From assembly GCF_019443745.1 (NCBI RefSeq), contig NZ_CP050948.1, forward strand, positions 4,840,001 through 4,904,000: a DNA stretch of 64,000 nucleotides, given 5' to 3'. The notes beneath the pieces are model-generated. The model ran no database searches and was not told the DNA's origin. It was given only the letters and a program-made list of their open reading frames with translations. Both the position numbers and the translations under genes were made by a program. This DNA is from Iamia sp. SCSIO 61187. Its GTDB lineage: Bacteria; Actinomycetota; Acidimicrobiia; Acidimicrobiales; Iamiaceae. Positions 39,716 to 47,964 of this stretch are shown in pieces (the stretch's first letter is position 1; each line of letters starts with the position of its first letter).

Positions 39716-41659
39716 TCAGATCTCGATGGAGCGCGAGATCGTGATGGTCCGGTCGGCCGGGAGGCCGAAGTACATCGCCGCCGGCGTGGCGTTGCGGGTG
39801 AGGAACACGAACAGGTGCTCCCGCCAGATCGCCATGCCGGAGCCGGGTGTGGCCCGCACCGCCTCGGCCCCGAGGATGAAGGCCGACGTGGTGGGGTCGA
39901 TGGCGAGCTTCCGGGCCTGCCCCTCGCGCAGGCCCTGCATCACGTCGGGATCCTCCATGAAGCCGTACCGCAGGATCACCTGGTAGATGCCGTCCCCCAG
40001 GTCGGTGACCTCCGAGCGCTTGGCCGGCAGGATGCGGGGCGACAACGCGGTGGCGATCGACAGCACGATCGTCGTCTGGTGCAGGACGTCGTTGTGGCGG
40101 ACGTTGGCGATGAGCGCCGGCGGGGTGAGCCCGGGCGAGGAGAACAGGTAGACGGCGGTGGCCTCGACCCGCCGGGGTGGGTGCTTGGACCGGCGGAGCC
40201 CGTCGACGTAGTCGACGAGGCGGATGTCGTTGCGGTGCATCAGCTCGGCGACGATCGACCGCCCCGTGGACCAGGTCGTCATCAGGGTGAACATGCCGGT
40301 CCCGACGAGGATCGGGAACCAGCCGCCGGCCGGGATCTTGAACAGGTTGGCGCCGAAGTAGGCGAGGTCCACGACGAGGAAGGCGCCGCAGAGCGCGATC
40401 GCCGCCGGCGCCGCCCACCGGAACCGCTCCCGCAGCACGAAGTAGAAGAGGAGGGCGGTGATCACCATCGTCGAGGTCACGGCCAGCCCGTAGGCGGCGG
40501 CCAGGTTGGTCGAGGACCGGAAGCCGATGACCAGGGCGATGCAGGCGATCATCAGCGCCCAGTTGATGACCGGGATGTACACCTGCCCGAAGGCGGCGGC
40601 CGAGGTGTGGCGGATCCGGTGGCGGGGGGCGTAGCCCAGCTGGATCGCCTGCATCGTCAGGGAGAACACACCGGAGATCAGCGCCTGCGAGGCGATGATC
40701 GTGGCGCAGGTGGCCAGCACGACCATCGGGTACAGGCCCCACTCCGGGGCCAGCCGGAACAGGGGGTTCTCGATGGCGTCGGGCTCGTTCAGGAGGAGCA
40801 CGCCCTGGCCGTAGTAGCTGATGAGCAGGGCGGGCAGGACCATGACGAACCACGCCATCTGGATGGGCCGGCGCCCGAAGTGGCCCATGTCGGCGTACAG
40901 CGCCTCGCCGCCCGTGACGACGAGGAACATCGAGCCCAGGGCCAGGAACCCGGTGAAGGCGTTGGCCTGGAAGTAGTCGATGGCGTACATCGGGTTGATC
41001 GCCTTGAAGACCCCGGGCTCCTTGACGATCTGCACCATGCCGAGGAGGGCCAGGACCGAGAACCAGACCACCATCACCGGGCCGAAGATCTTGCCGATGG
41101 CGTCGGTGCCGCGGCGCTGGAAGACGAAGATCCCGACCAGGATGGCGACGGCGATCGGGAGCACCGCCGGCTCCAGGTCGGGCGCCTGCACGGTGACGCC
41201 CTCCACGGCCGACAGCACCGAGATGGCGGGCGTGATGGCGGCGTCGCCGTACAGCAGGGCCGTCCCGAACAGGCCGAGCAGCAGCAGGGCCTTGCGCCGC
41301 CCCTTGGACGTCTCGCCGTCGCGGCGGAGGAGGGCGGTGAGGGCGAGGATGCCGCCCTCACCCTCGTTGTCGGCCCGCATGACGAAGGCCAGGTACTTGA
41401 TGCTGATCACGATGATCAGCGACCAGGTGATGAGCGACAGCACGCCGTAGACGTTGACCGGGTTGACGTGCAGCTCGTGGCCGTGGCCCTCGAATGTCTC
41501 GCGCAGGGCGTACAGCGGGCTGGTGCCGATGTCGCCGAACACGATGCCGAGGGCACCGAGGGCGAGGGCGGGGGTGCCGCCGCCGGGGCCGTGGTGCCCG
41601 TGGCGTCCCGACGCACCCTTGTCGGCGGCCTTGGGTTCCGGTGAGGAGGTGGTGGTCAT
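39716..41659 (-). CDS. kup: Kup-type potassium uptake protein
   Basis: This 647-residue protein has twelve membrane segments in the first ~430 residues and a cytoplasmic C-terminal domain. The family signature ALGIVFGDIGTSPLYAL lies at about residues 36-52, followed by GEGGILAL and GDAAITPAISVLSA. Kup proteins import K+ with protons. Length and motifs are fully normal. The N-terminus is unusually His/Gly-rich (SGRHGHHGPGGG). I see no cyclic di-AMP riboswitch consensus in the 470-base leader side. Confidence 0.95.
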   Translation of the reverse strand: MTTTSSPEPKAADKGASGRHGHHGPGGGTPALALGALGIVFGDIGTSPLYALRETFEGHGHELHVNPVNVYGVLSLITWSLIIVISIKYLAFVMRADNEGEGGILALTALLRRDGETSKGRRKALLLLGLFGTALLYGDAAITPAISVLSAVEGVTVQAPDLEPAVLPIAVAILVGIFVFQRRGTDAIGKIFGPVMVVWFSVLALLGMVQIVKEPGVFKAINPMYAIDYFQANAFTGFLALGSMFLVVTGGEALYADMGHFGRRPIQMAWFVMVLPALLISYYGQGVLLLNEPDAIENPLFRLAPEWGLYPMVVLATCATIIASQALISGVFSLTMQAIQLGYAPRHRIRHTSAAAFGQVYIPVINWALMIACIALVIGFRSSTNLAAAYGLAVTSTMVITALLFYFVLRERFRWAAPAAIALCGAFLVVDLAYFGANLFKIPAGGWFPILVGTGMFTLMTTWSTGRSIVAELMHRNDIRLVDYVDGLRRSKHPPRRVEATAVYLFSSPGLTPPALIANVRHNDVLHQTTIVLSIATALSPRILPAKRSEVTDLGDGIYQVILRYGFMEDPDVMQGLREGQARKLAIDPTTSAFILGAEAVRATPGSGMAIWREHLFVFLTRNATPAAMYFGLPADRTITISRSIEI

Positions 41660-41705
41660 GGCTCTCGTCGGGGTCGAGGCGCCGCAGGCGATCCGCGGGC
41701 GCGCG

Positions 41706-42068
41706 TCAGGCGACGAGGGCGGGCGGACCTCGCAGCGGCGGGGCCCGGCGGCCCACCGTCCTCCCGGGCCGGGCCGCGATCACCCGTCCGACGGCGCCGA
41801 CGAACCGACCGACGGTCCGACCGATGCGGCGGCGCACGAGGCGGCGGCCGGCCGGCAGGGCGACCTCGGCGGCGACGGGCACGGGGACGTGGGTCCGGGC
41901 GTCGTCGGGGGACGGCGCCTGCCGCGCCGACACGGCGAGGAGCGAGAGGTCGGTGGGGCCCGCACCGCACATCCCGCCGACGGCGAGGACGAGCCCGGTG
42001 AGCGCGGCGAGCGCGGCCAGCAGCACGCGTGAGCCTCGGGGGCGGGAGGGCGCGAGACACGAGGCCAC
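41706..42068 (-). CDS. Possible small exported protein, doubtful
   Basis: A 120-residue frame starts at GTG 42068 in the gap between kup and the poly-gamma-glutamate hydrolase-like gene. It would have a hydrophobic signal segment (GSRVLLAALAALTGLVLAVGG) and an Arg-rich tail. No ribosome site or homologous motif is recognised, and the composition is compatible with chance at this GC content. If it is not a gene, 41660-42131 (about 470 bases) is non-coding and probably holds the kup promoter. Confidence 0.35.
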   Translation of the reverse strand: MASCLAPSRPRGSRVLLAALAALTGLVLAVGGMCGAGPTDLSLLAVSARQAPSPDDARTHVPVPVAAEVALPAGRRLVRRRIGRTVGRFVGAVGRVIAARPGRTVGRRAPPLRGPPALVA

Positions 42069-42131
42069 AGGAGATCCGCACGCTAGCCACACCGGCCCCA
42101 CCGGGGAACCTCGACGTGGGAGGGTGGACGG

Positions 42132-42758
42132 GTGGACGTCGAGGCCCTCCTGGCGCTGCCCGGCGTGCACGAGGAGCTGGAGCTCCGGTCCCGGTTCGGG
42201 TTCATGGCCTTCCACGGCGGCCAGCTCGAGGAGGTGACCGACGTGGTGGCGTCCCTGGCGGCGACCCTGGCCGGGGCCTCGTACTACGCCATCCTCCACC
42301 CCGCCGACGCCCCGCACCTGCCCTCGAGCGGCTTCGGGCGGGACAGCTCGCCCCGCCTGGCCCGCTTCCTCGACCACGTCGAGGTGGTCGTGACGGTGCA
42401 CGGCTACGGGCGGGTCGGCATGTGGACGTCCCTCCTCGCCGGCGGCTCGAACCGGGTGCTGGCCGCCCACCTCGCCACCCACGTGCGCGCCGCGCTGCCG
42501 GACTACGAGGTCGTCGACGATCTCGACGCCATCCCCGCCGAGCTCCGAGGCCTGCACCCCGCCAACCCGGTCAACGTCCCGCCTGGTGGTGGCGTCCAGC
42601 TCGAGCTCCCGCCCCGCGTGCGGGGCACCTCGCCGCTGTCGCCGCCGCCCGACCGGGACGGCCTGACGGCTCCGACCCGCGCCCTCGCCGTGGCCCTGGC
42701 GAAGGCGGCCGCCGAGTGGGACCTCGACGCCGCCCCGCCCGCCCGCGCCCCGTCCTGA
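42132..42758 (+). CDS. Poly-gamma-glutamate hydrolase-family protein
   Basis: The 208-residue protein matches the PghP-like zinc amidohydrolase family: FHGGQLEEVTDVVA (His and Glu zinc ligands, about 28-34), SYYAILHP, VVVTVHGYGR (His, about 99) and the tail NPVNVPPGGGVQLELPPRVRG. Phage members cut poly-gamma-glutamate capsules; bacterial relatives act on related polymers or are uncharacterised. No signal peptide is seen. GTG 42132 is the only start that keeps the first domain strand. Confidence 0.82.
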   Translation: MDVEALLALPGVHEELELRSRFGFMAFHGGQLEEVTDVVASLAATLAGASYYAILHPADAPHLPSSGFGRDSSPRLARFLDHVEVVVTVHGYGRVGMWTSLLAGGSNRVLAAHLATHVRAALPDYEVVDDLDAIPAELRGLHPANPVNVPPGGGVQLELPPRVRGTSPLSPPPDRDGLTAPTRALAVALAKAAAEWDLDAAPPARAPS

Positions 42759-42795
42759 GCGGAGCGGCGCGGGAGCACTGCTGCGGACCCGGGGC

Positions 42796-43446
42796 CTAGG
42801 GCGCTCGGGCCACGGAGTCGGCGACGACGGCGCGGACGGCGGCGACGGTCTCGCGCCGGCGGGTGATCGGCCCGAACGCCAGGTCGTCGCGCAGGTGGCG
42901 GTGGAGGTCGGCCGCCAGCAGGCCCAGCACCAGCTCGGCGACGATGTCGGGCTGGCGGCACCCCGCCTCGCGGGCGAGCCCGCTCAGGTGGGTGCCCCAG
43001 AAGGCGTAGGCGCCGGTGCCGAACCGGCGCCCGGGGGCGCCGTGGTCGACCTCGACCAGCACCTCGGCCTCGTCCTCGACCATCCGGAGGAAGGCGTCGG
43101 CGAAGGCGGCGATGCGCTCCTCGGGCGGAGCGCCGCGGCCGAGGGGCGGGGGGCCGTCCAGGATGGCGCCCTGGAGCCGGTGCTCGACCGCGTCGACGAG
43201 GGCCTCGGCCACCCCGCCCCGGCTCCCGAACGCCCGGTACACCGTGCCCTTGCCCACGCCGGCCCGCGCCGCCAGCGCGTCCATCGTCGTGCCCTCCAGG
43301 CCCTGCTCGGCCACGAGGGCCCGGGCCGCGTCGAGGAGGCGGGCGCGGTTGCGCTCGGCGTCGGCCCGTCGCGGTCGAGCCGGGCCGGTCCGGAGATCGA
43401 CCGGAATAGGAGCGGACTGCGGTCCGTTTCTGGAGGCATCATCCAC
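42796..43446 (-). CDS. TetR-family regulator of the DoxX-SMR-SDR operon
   Basis: The 216-residue protein has an HTH at about 32-80 (AEQGLEGTTMDALAARAGVGKGTVYRAFGSRGGVAEAL) and a helical effector domain. The first 30 residues are an unusual extension; the GTG start lies four bases from an operator and one operator copy falls within the first codons. It is divergent from the DoxX gene, so it likely represses the DoxX-SMR-SDR operon and itself. Confidence 0.88.
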   Translation of the reverse strand: MDDASRNGPQSAPIPVDLRTGPARPRRADAERNRARLLDAARALVAEQGLEGTTMDALAARAGVGKGTVYRAFGSRGGVAEALVDAVEHRLQGAILDGPPPLGRGAPPEERIAAFADAFLRMVEDEAEVLVEVDHGAPGRRFGTGAYAFWGTHLSGLAREAGCRQPDIVAELVLGLLAADLHRHLRDDLAFGPITRRRETVAAVRAVVADSVARAP

Positions 43447-43463
43447 AAGCGGACTGTAGTCCG
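43413..43463. promoter_or_regulatory. Two TetR operator copies around the tetR start
   Basis: CGGACTGCGGTCCG (43413-43426) and CGGACTGTAGTCCG (43450-43463) share arms CGGAC/GTCCG and differ at two central bases. The second is perfect over six-base arms and ends 18 bases before the DoxX start. Confidence 0.75.
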
Positions 43464-43481
43464 GATCGAGGAGGTCCTCTG

Positions 43482-43982
43482 ATGGAGGGACTAGACATCG
43501 GCATCGCCGGGCTGCGCCTGGTGGTCGGCGCCCTGGTCGTGGGGCACGGGCTGGGCAACCTGTTCGGGTGGTTCGGGGGCTTCGGCCTCGACGGCACCGG
43601 CGCCATCTTCGAGCGGCTCGGCCTGCGGCCCGGTCGGGCCCTGGCCGGCGTGGCCGGCGTCGTCGAGCTCGGTGCCGGCGCCCTCCTGGTGGCCGGGCTG
43701 GCGACCCCCCTGGCCGGCGCCGCTCTCGTCGGGCTGATGGTCACGACCATCCGCACCGCCCACCGGGGCAAGGGACCGTGGTACTTCAACGGCGGCTGGG
43801 AGTACAACGTCACCCTCCTGACCGTCGGCGCCGCCCTCGCCTTCACCGGGCCCGGCGACCTCTCGGTCGACCACGCCCTCGACCTCCGACCCGGCACGAC
43901 CGGCTGGGGCGTCGCCGCCCTCGTCGTCGGCCTCGCCAGCGGGGTCGGCGCCCTCGCCACCCGGACCGGGGAGGCGCCCTGA
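43482..43982 (+). CDS. DoxX-family membrane protein
   Basis: The 166-residue protein has four membrane segments; GLRLVVGALVVGHGLGNLFGWFGG at the N-terminus is typical. DoxX-family proteins are small membrane oxidoreductase subunits or stress proteins. AGGAGG lies seven bases before ATG 43482. Its stop overlaps the next start (TGATG), making a coupled three-gene unit controlled by the divergent TetR. Confidence 0.88.
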   Translation: MEGLDIGIAGLRLVVGALVVGHGLGNLFGWFGGFGLDGTGAIFERLGLRPGRALAGVAGVVELGAGALLVAGLATPLAGAALVGLMVTTIRTAHRGKGPWYFNGGWEYNVTLLTVGAALAFTGPGDLSVDHALDLRPGTTGWGVAALVVGLASGVGALATRTGEAP

Positions 43983-44308
43983 TGGCCTGGGTCCTGCTCC
44001 TGCTCGCCGGCGCCCTCGAGATCGTCTTCGCCGCCAGCCTGGGCGCGTCCGACGGCTTCACCCGACCGGTCCCCAGCCTGGCCGTCGTGCTCTTCGGCGC
44101 CGCCGCCGTCGTCGCCCTGTCCCGCACGCTCGCCACCATCCCGGTCGGCACCGCCTACGCCGTGTTCACCGCCATCGGTGCGGTGGGGACGGTGCTGGTG
44201 GGCATCGTCGCTCGCGACGAGCCGCTGACGGTCGGGCGGGCGCTGGCGCTGACCGTCGTCATCGCCGGGGTCGTCGGCCTCCGCGCCACCGAGACGGGAG
44301 CGACCTGA
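43982..44308 (+). CDS. SMR-family small multidrug transporter
   Basis: The 108-residue protein has four membrane segments with the essential membrane Glu at residue 13 (LLLAGALEIVFAASL) and PVGTAYAVFTAIGAVGTVLVG, the SugE/EmrE helix. SMR proteins exchange protons for cationic compounds or guanidinium. The single gene could form a homodimer. Coupled to DoxX before and SDR after through TGATG junctions, it points to detoxification of a compound sensed by the TetR. Confidence 0.92.
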   Translation: MAWVLLLLAGALEIVFAASLGASDGFTRPVPSLAVVLFGAAAVVALSRTLATIPVGTAYAVFTAIGAVGTVLVGIVARDEPLTVGRALALTVVIAGVVGLRATETGAT

Positions 44309-45012
44309 TGCCCACCACCTTCGTCGTCGGCGCCGGACCCGGCATCGGCACCGCCGTGGCCCGCCGCTTCGCCCGCGAGGGGCACGCCGTCGGGCTCCTG
44401 GCCCGCTCCGCGGCGACCGTCGACGCCGCCGTCGCCGCCGTCCGGGCCGAGGGCGTCCGGGCGGCCGGCGCCACCGCCGACGTCACCGTCGAGACCGGCC
44501 TCGCCGCCGCCCTCGACGAGCTGGTGGCGTCGCTCGGGCCCCCCGACGTCGTGGTCCACAACGCCGCCCTGATCCGGCGCGACACCGTCGGGGAGCTCAC
44601 CTCGGCCCAGCTCCTGGCCACCTTCGCCGTCAACGTCGGTGGGGCGGTGACCACCGCCGCCCACCTGCTGCCGGCGATGGCCGAGCGGGGCTCGGGCACC
44701 TTCGTGGTCACCGGTGGGATGCCTCGCGGCGCCCCCGCCTTCACCTCGCTCTCGCTGGGCAAGGCCGCGGTGCGGGCCCTCGTGGAGCTGCTCGCCGAGC
44801 AGCACGGTCCGGCCGGCGTCCACGTCGCCACCGTCACCGTCGCCGGACCGGTGGCGCCGGACAGCGCGTTCGACCCCGACGAGATCGCCGACGCCTTCTG
44901 GGACCTCCACCGCGAGCCGGTCGGATCCTGGACCGAGGAGCTCCTCTACGCCGGCCGGGACGGCGTCGTGCCCCCGGCCAGGGTGGTCAGGGCGTCGCCG
45001 GTGAGGCGGTAG
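44308..45012 (+). CDS. SDR-like protein lacking the catalytic tyrosine
   Basis: The 234-residue protein has a nucleotide motif VGAGPGIG (7-14) and HNAA (84-87) where NNAG is usual. In the catalytic stretch FTSLSLGKAAV the Lys is kept (152) but Tyr is replaced by Leu148. It is likely an NAD(P)-binding protein without normal SDR chemistry, or a reductase using another residue. The start overlaps the SMR stop. Its last 67 bases overlap the 3' end of the convergent GNAT gene. Confidence 0.85.
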   Translation: MPTTFVVGAGPGIGTAVARRFAREGHAVGLLARSAATVDAAVAAVRAEGVRAAGATADVTVETGLAAALDELVASLGPPDVVVHNAALIRRDTVGELTSAQLLATFAVNVGGAVTTAAHLLPAMAERGSGTFVVTGGMPRGAPAFTSLSLGKAAVRALVELLAEQHGPAGVHVATVTVAGPVAPDSAFDPDEIADAFWDLHREPVGSWTEELLYAGRDGVVPPARVVRASPVRR

Positions 45013-45446
45013 GTCGTCCACTCGTCCTCGGCGGTGGCGCCCAGGCCCCGGTAGAACCCGATGCTCGGCTCGTTCCAGTCGAGCACCCACCACTCCAGCC
45101 GGCGCCAGCCCCGCTCGATGCAGACCCGGGCGAGGGCGGCGAGCAGGTCCCGGCCCAGCCCGGCCCCGCGGTGCTCGGGCCGGACGAACAGGTCCTCGAG
45201 CCAGATCCCGTTCCGGCCGGTCCAGGTGGAGAACGACACGAACCAGACGGCCATCCCCACCACCTCGCCGTCGACCTCGGCCACGTGGGCGAAGGCCGTC
45301 GGCGTGGCGCTCGGGGGGAACAGGGCGGCGACGAGGTCGCCCTGGGTGGCCTCGACGGCGTCGGGCTCGCGCTCGTAGGCGGCCAGGTCGTGCACCAGCC
45401 CCAGGATCGAGGGCACGTCGTCGATGGTCGCCGGTCGCACGGTCAC
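44946..45446 (-). CDS. GNAT-family acetyltransferase
   Basis: The 166-residue protein is a typical GNAT of the spermidine/diamine acetyltransferase-like type: RPATIDDVPSILGLVHDLAAYERE at the N-terminus, WLEDLFVRPEHRGAGLGRDLLAAL (acetyl-CoA loop, about 84-107) and WNEPSIGFYRGLGA. The C-terminus (YRLTGDALTTLA) fits the family, supporting the 67-base tail-to-tail overlap with the SDR gene. GTG 45446 starts the gene. The substrate is unknown. Confidence 0.9.
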   Translation of the reverse strand: MTVRPATIDDVPSILGLVHDLAAYEREPDAVEATQGDLVAALFPPSATPTAFAHVAEVDGEVVGMAVWFVSFSTWTGRNGIWLEDLFVRPEHRGAGLGRDLLAALARVCIERGWRRLEWWVLDWNEPSIGFYRGLGATAEDEWTTYRLTGDALTTLAGGTTPSRPA

Positions 45447-45522
45447 GGCGGCGACGGTAGAGGACCCACCTCCGGGGAACCGGGGACGGATCCGGACGCC
45501 CTGGCGCCCGGGATGGTCCCCA

Positions 45523-46668
45523 CTACGGGCGGGGAGGGCTCGGCCCGGCCAGGGAGCCCTCGGGGACGACCTCGGCCGTGGGGGTGGCGATGGGGCCCTC
45601 GGCCAGGAAGAACCTCCAGAAGAGGAGGCCGAAGGGCCGCCCCTCGGTGGTGAGCCAGTTGGGCACGCCCGGGTCGCGGTGGGCCAGCACGATCCGCACC
45701 GACCCGTCCTCGGCCGCCACCGCCTGGCGTCGGTTCAGGCTGACCCGACCCCGCAGGTAGTCGTAGGTCTGCATCTGGCGGTTCCAGAGCGAGACGCTGG
45801 CCAGCCGGCACTCGGGCCACCGCGGCATCGTCACCACCAGCGCCTCGTCGGGGCCGAGGAGGTACGGCGCCATCGAGTAGTGGGCGTCGGCCGCCGCCAG
45901 GGCGTGGGTGCCCGGCAGGGTCGGGGCCGGGAACACGTGGGGGACCCGGGACACGAACGCCGGGGGGTCGCCCGCGCCGGGCTTGGCGATGCTCTCGACG
46001 GTGCGGCCGCGCACGTAGGTGGCCATGCGGCGGATGGCGGCGGCGACGGTCGCGTCGGTCGGCGCCGCCGTCGCGGCCGGCACGTCGCCGGCCACCAGCT
46101 CGAACGAGAGACCGAGGTCGGGCGCCGGCGGGGTGGCCGGGGGCTCGTCGTCCTCCCAGTAGTGGCGCAGGGTGAGGCGGGACGCGTCGTCGGCCAGCGG
46201 CAGCCACCCGTGGGGCCCGGACGCGGGCTGGCGGCCACCGACGAGCACGTCGAACGAACCGTCGGGGCCGACGTCGAAGGCGGTGTCGTTGAGCACGCCG
46301 ACCGTGCCGGTGGGGAAGGCCCCCTCCTCGGCGCCGGCCTCGACGGTGATGGACACGTAGACCGCCCCGCCCGTCCTCCCCCGCAGCCGGTACGTGCCCC
46401 GGGGGTCGATGCGGGCGTCGTGGTAGATGGCGTCGGCGTTGTCGCCCAGCGCCTTGCGCCACGGGGTGGTGATCGGGCGCAGGGTCGGGTGGGCGGCGTC
46501 CTGCTCCAGCTGGGTCTCGATGCCGGTGCCCAGGTGGTGGAGGAGCACTCGGTACCCCTCGGCCACGTCGGTGGGGTCGGTCAGGCCCCACTCCTCGCCG
46601 GCGAAGCGCTCGCCGACCTCGGCGAGCGTGGCCAGCAGCTCGGCCCAGGCGTCCTGGCTCTCGGTCAT
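45523..46668 (-). CDS. DUF1214-domain protein
   Basis: The 381-residue protein resembles the DUF1214/DUF1254-type family: N-terminal helices, DNADAIYHDARIDPRGTYRLRGRTGGAVYVSI, then a C-terminal domain with WNRQMQTYDYLRGRVSLNRRQAV and GVPNWLTTEGRPFGLLFWRFFL. Function is unknown; in actinomycetes relatives sit near lipid and steroid genes. ATG 46668 follows the sulfotransferase stop by three bases, so they form one operon. Confidence 0.85.
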   Translation of the reverse strand: MTESQDAWAELLATLAEVGERFAGEEWGLTDPTDVAEGYRVLLHHLGTGIETQLEQDAAHPTLRPITTPWRKALGDNADAIYHDARIDPRGTYRLRGRTGGAVYVSITVEAGAEEGAFPTGTVGVLNDTAFDVGPDGSFDVLVGGRQPASGPHGWLPLADDASRLTLRHYWEDDEPPATPPAPDLGLSFELVAGDVPAATAAPTDATVAAAIRRMATYVRGRTVESIAKPGAGDPPAFVSRVPHVFPAPTLPGTHALAAADAHYSMAPYLLGPDEALVVTMPRWPECRLASVSLWNRQMQTYDYLRGRVSLNRRQAVAAEDGSVRIVLAHRDPGVPNWLTTEGRPFGLLFWRFFLAEGPIATPTAEVVPEGSLAGPSPPRP

Positions 46669-46671
46669 CGC

Positions 46672-47892
46672 CTACGCCTCGGGCTCGACGTCGAACTGGG
46701 CCATGTACTCGGCCAGGTCGCGGTGGAGGACCTCGGCGTCGAAGCCCCACTCCTCGGCCGTGTAGCGGTGCGTGCCGTGCTTCCCGCGGGGCTTGTCCCG
46801 CAGGTAGGCCTCGATCGCCGCCGCGTGCTCGGCGGTCAGCTCCCGGCCGATCCCGGCGTAGGCCCCGGCGACGGCGGCCACCGGATCGGCCATGAGCTCG
46901 GCGAAGCGGACGTCACCGAAGGGCGCGCCGAGCGACCCGTCGAGCCGCCGCCGGCCCACGGTGGTGAGGGCGTCGGCGAAGAGCGCCCCGATGAGCGGCG
47001 CGACCACGTCGAGCTCGACGTGGTCGGTCCGCAGCCACTGGACCATGGCCACGGTGCTCACCGTCGACGGCATGGTCTTGGCCGGGTCGCGGTGCGTCAT
47101 GACGATGCAGGCGTCGGGGTAGGCGGCGAGGAGGTCGTCGAGCATCATCAGGTAGCCGGGCGTCTTGAGCAGCCACCGCTGGGGCGGGCGGCCGTGCTGC
47201 ACGGTCTGGAGGACGACGCGGTGCCAGGCCAGGTCCATGGCCACGTCGGGGACCCAGTCGCCCAGGTCGGTGAGGAGCATGGGCCAGTGGCTGCCGGCGA
47301 AGGACGGGGCGCAGAGGGTGATGCACTCGACCGGGAGGTCCGACCGGAGCTCGTGCACCGACGCCATCTCGGGCTGGACGTCGGCCCACAGCTCCTGCTC
47401 GCACTCGGTCATGGCCGTGACCTGCTCCGCCGACGTCCCCGGCGGGACCACCGGGTGGATCACGTCGGTGGCGATCGGGGTCCGCAGGCCGGGGTCGAGG
47501 CCCAGCAGCTCGAAGAGGATGGTGGTGCCCGACCGGGCCGGGCCGGTGACGACGATCGGTGCCTCGATCACCTCGTCGGCGATGCTCGGATCCCGGCGCC
47601 ACCGCTCGCCGACCAGGAAGCGGGTGCGCAGGCTGCGCATCAGCTCCTCGCGGGTCAGCATCCGGCCCACGACGTGGAGGGCGCTGCCGTTCACGGCGTC
47701 GACGAGCGCCCGGAGGCGGCCCTCCCAGTCCCCGTCGCCGAGGTCCCCCGGGTCGTCGATGCCCGTCGTGAGGCGGGTGTGCTCGAGGAGGTGGTCGGCC
47801 ACCAGCGGCACCATGCGCGCCGCGCCGCCGACCGCCTCGCCCATGGCGTTCATGCGGCGGACCCAGTCCGGCCTGCTGTACCGCTCGCCCAT
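46672..47892 (-). CDS. Sulfotransferase-family protein
   Basis: The 406-residue protein has the PAPS 5'-phosphosulfate loop GPARSGTT (about 118-125) and the 3'-phosphate region MTHRDPAKTMPS (about 272), both standard. WLLKTPGYL lies between. Such Stf0-like/large sulfotransferases sulfate lipids or small molecules. ATG 47892 is chosen, though no ribosome site is clear; in-frame GTG 47907 or TTG 47919 are possible. It is followed by the DUF1214 gene. An operator-like palindrome lies 48 bases upstream. Confidence 0.88.
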   Translation of the reverse strand: MGERYSRPDWVRRMNAMGEAVGGAARMVPLVADHLLEHTRLTTGIDDPGDLGDGDWEGRLRALVDAVNGSALHVVGRMLTREELMRSLRTRFLVGERWRRDPSIADEVIEAPIVVTGPARSGTTILFELLGLDPGLRTPIATDVIHPVVPPGTSAEQVTAMTECEQELWADVQPEMASVHELRSDLPVECITLCAPSFAGSHWPMLLTDLGDWVPDVAMDLAWHRVVLQTVQHGRPPQRWLLKTPGYLMMLDDLLAAYPDACIVMTHRDPAKTMPSTVSTVAMVQWLRTDHVELDVVAPLIGALFADALTTVGRRRLDGSLGAPFGDVRFAELMADPVAAVAGAYAGIGRELTAEHAAAIEAYLRDKPRGKHGTHRYTAEEWGFDAEVLHRDLAEYMAQFDVEPEA

Positions 47893-47939
47893 CGCCCGGA
47901 TGCCCACGGCGAGAGTCAACCAGGCCCGACGAGCCGCTG

Positions 47940-47954
47940 CTGACGACCCGTCAC
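47940..47954. promoter_or_regulatory. Operator-like odd palindrome before the sulfotransferase gene
   Basis: CTGACGACCCGTCAC contains TGACG/CGTCA arms and matches the 2176 site (CTGACGGCCCGTCAG) at 13 of 15 bases. A further half-site (CCCGTCAG) lies ten bases on. It suggests a shared regulator for this operon and the 2.1-kb promoter region. Confidence 0.4.
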
Positions 47955-47964
47955 ATCCGGCCCG

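Noticed and set aside
41660-42131. Cyclic di-AMP (ydaO-type) riboswitch in front of kup
   Set aside because: The conserved purine-rich motifs of that riboswitch could not be found in the leader.
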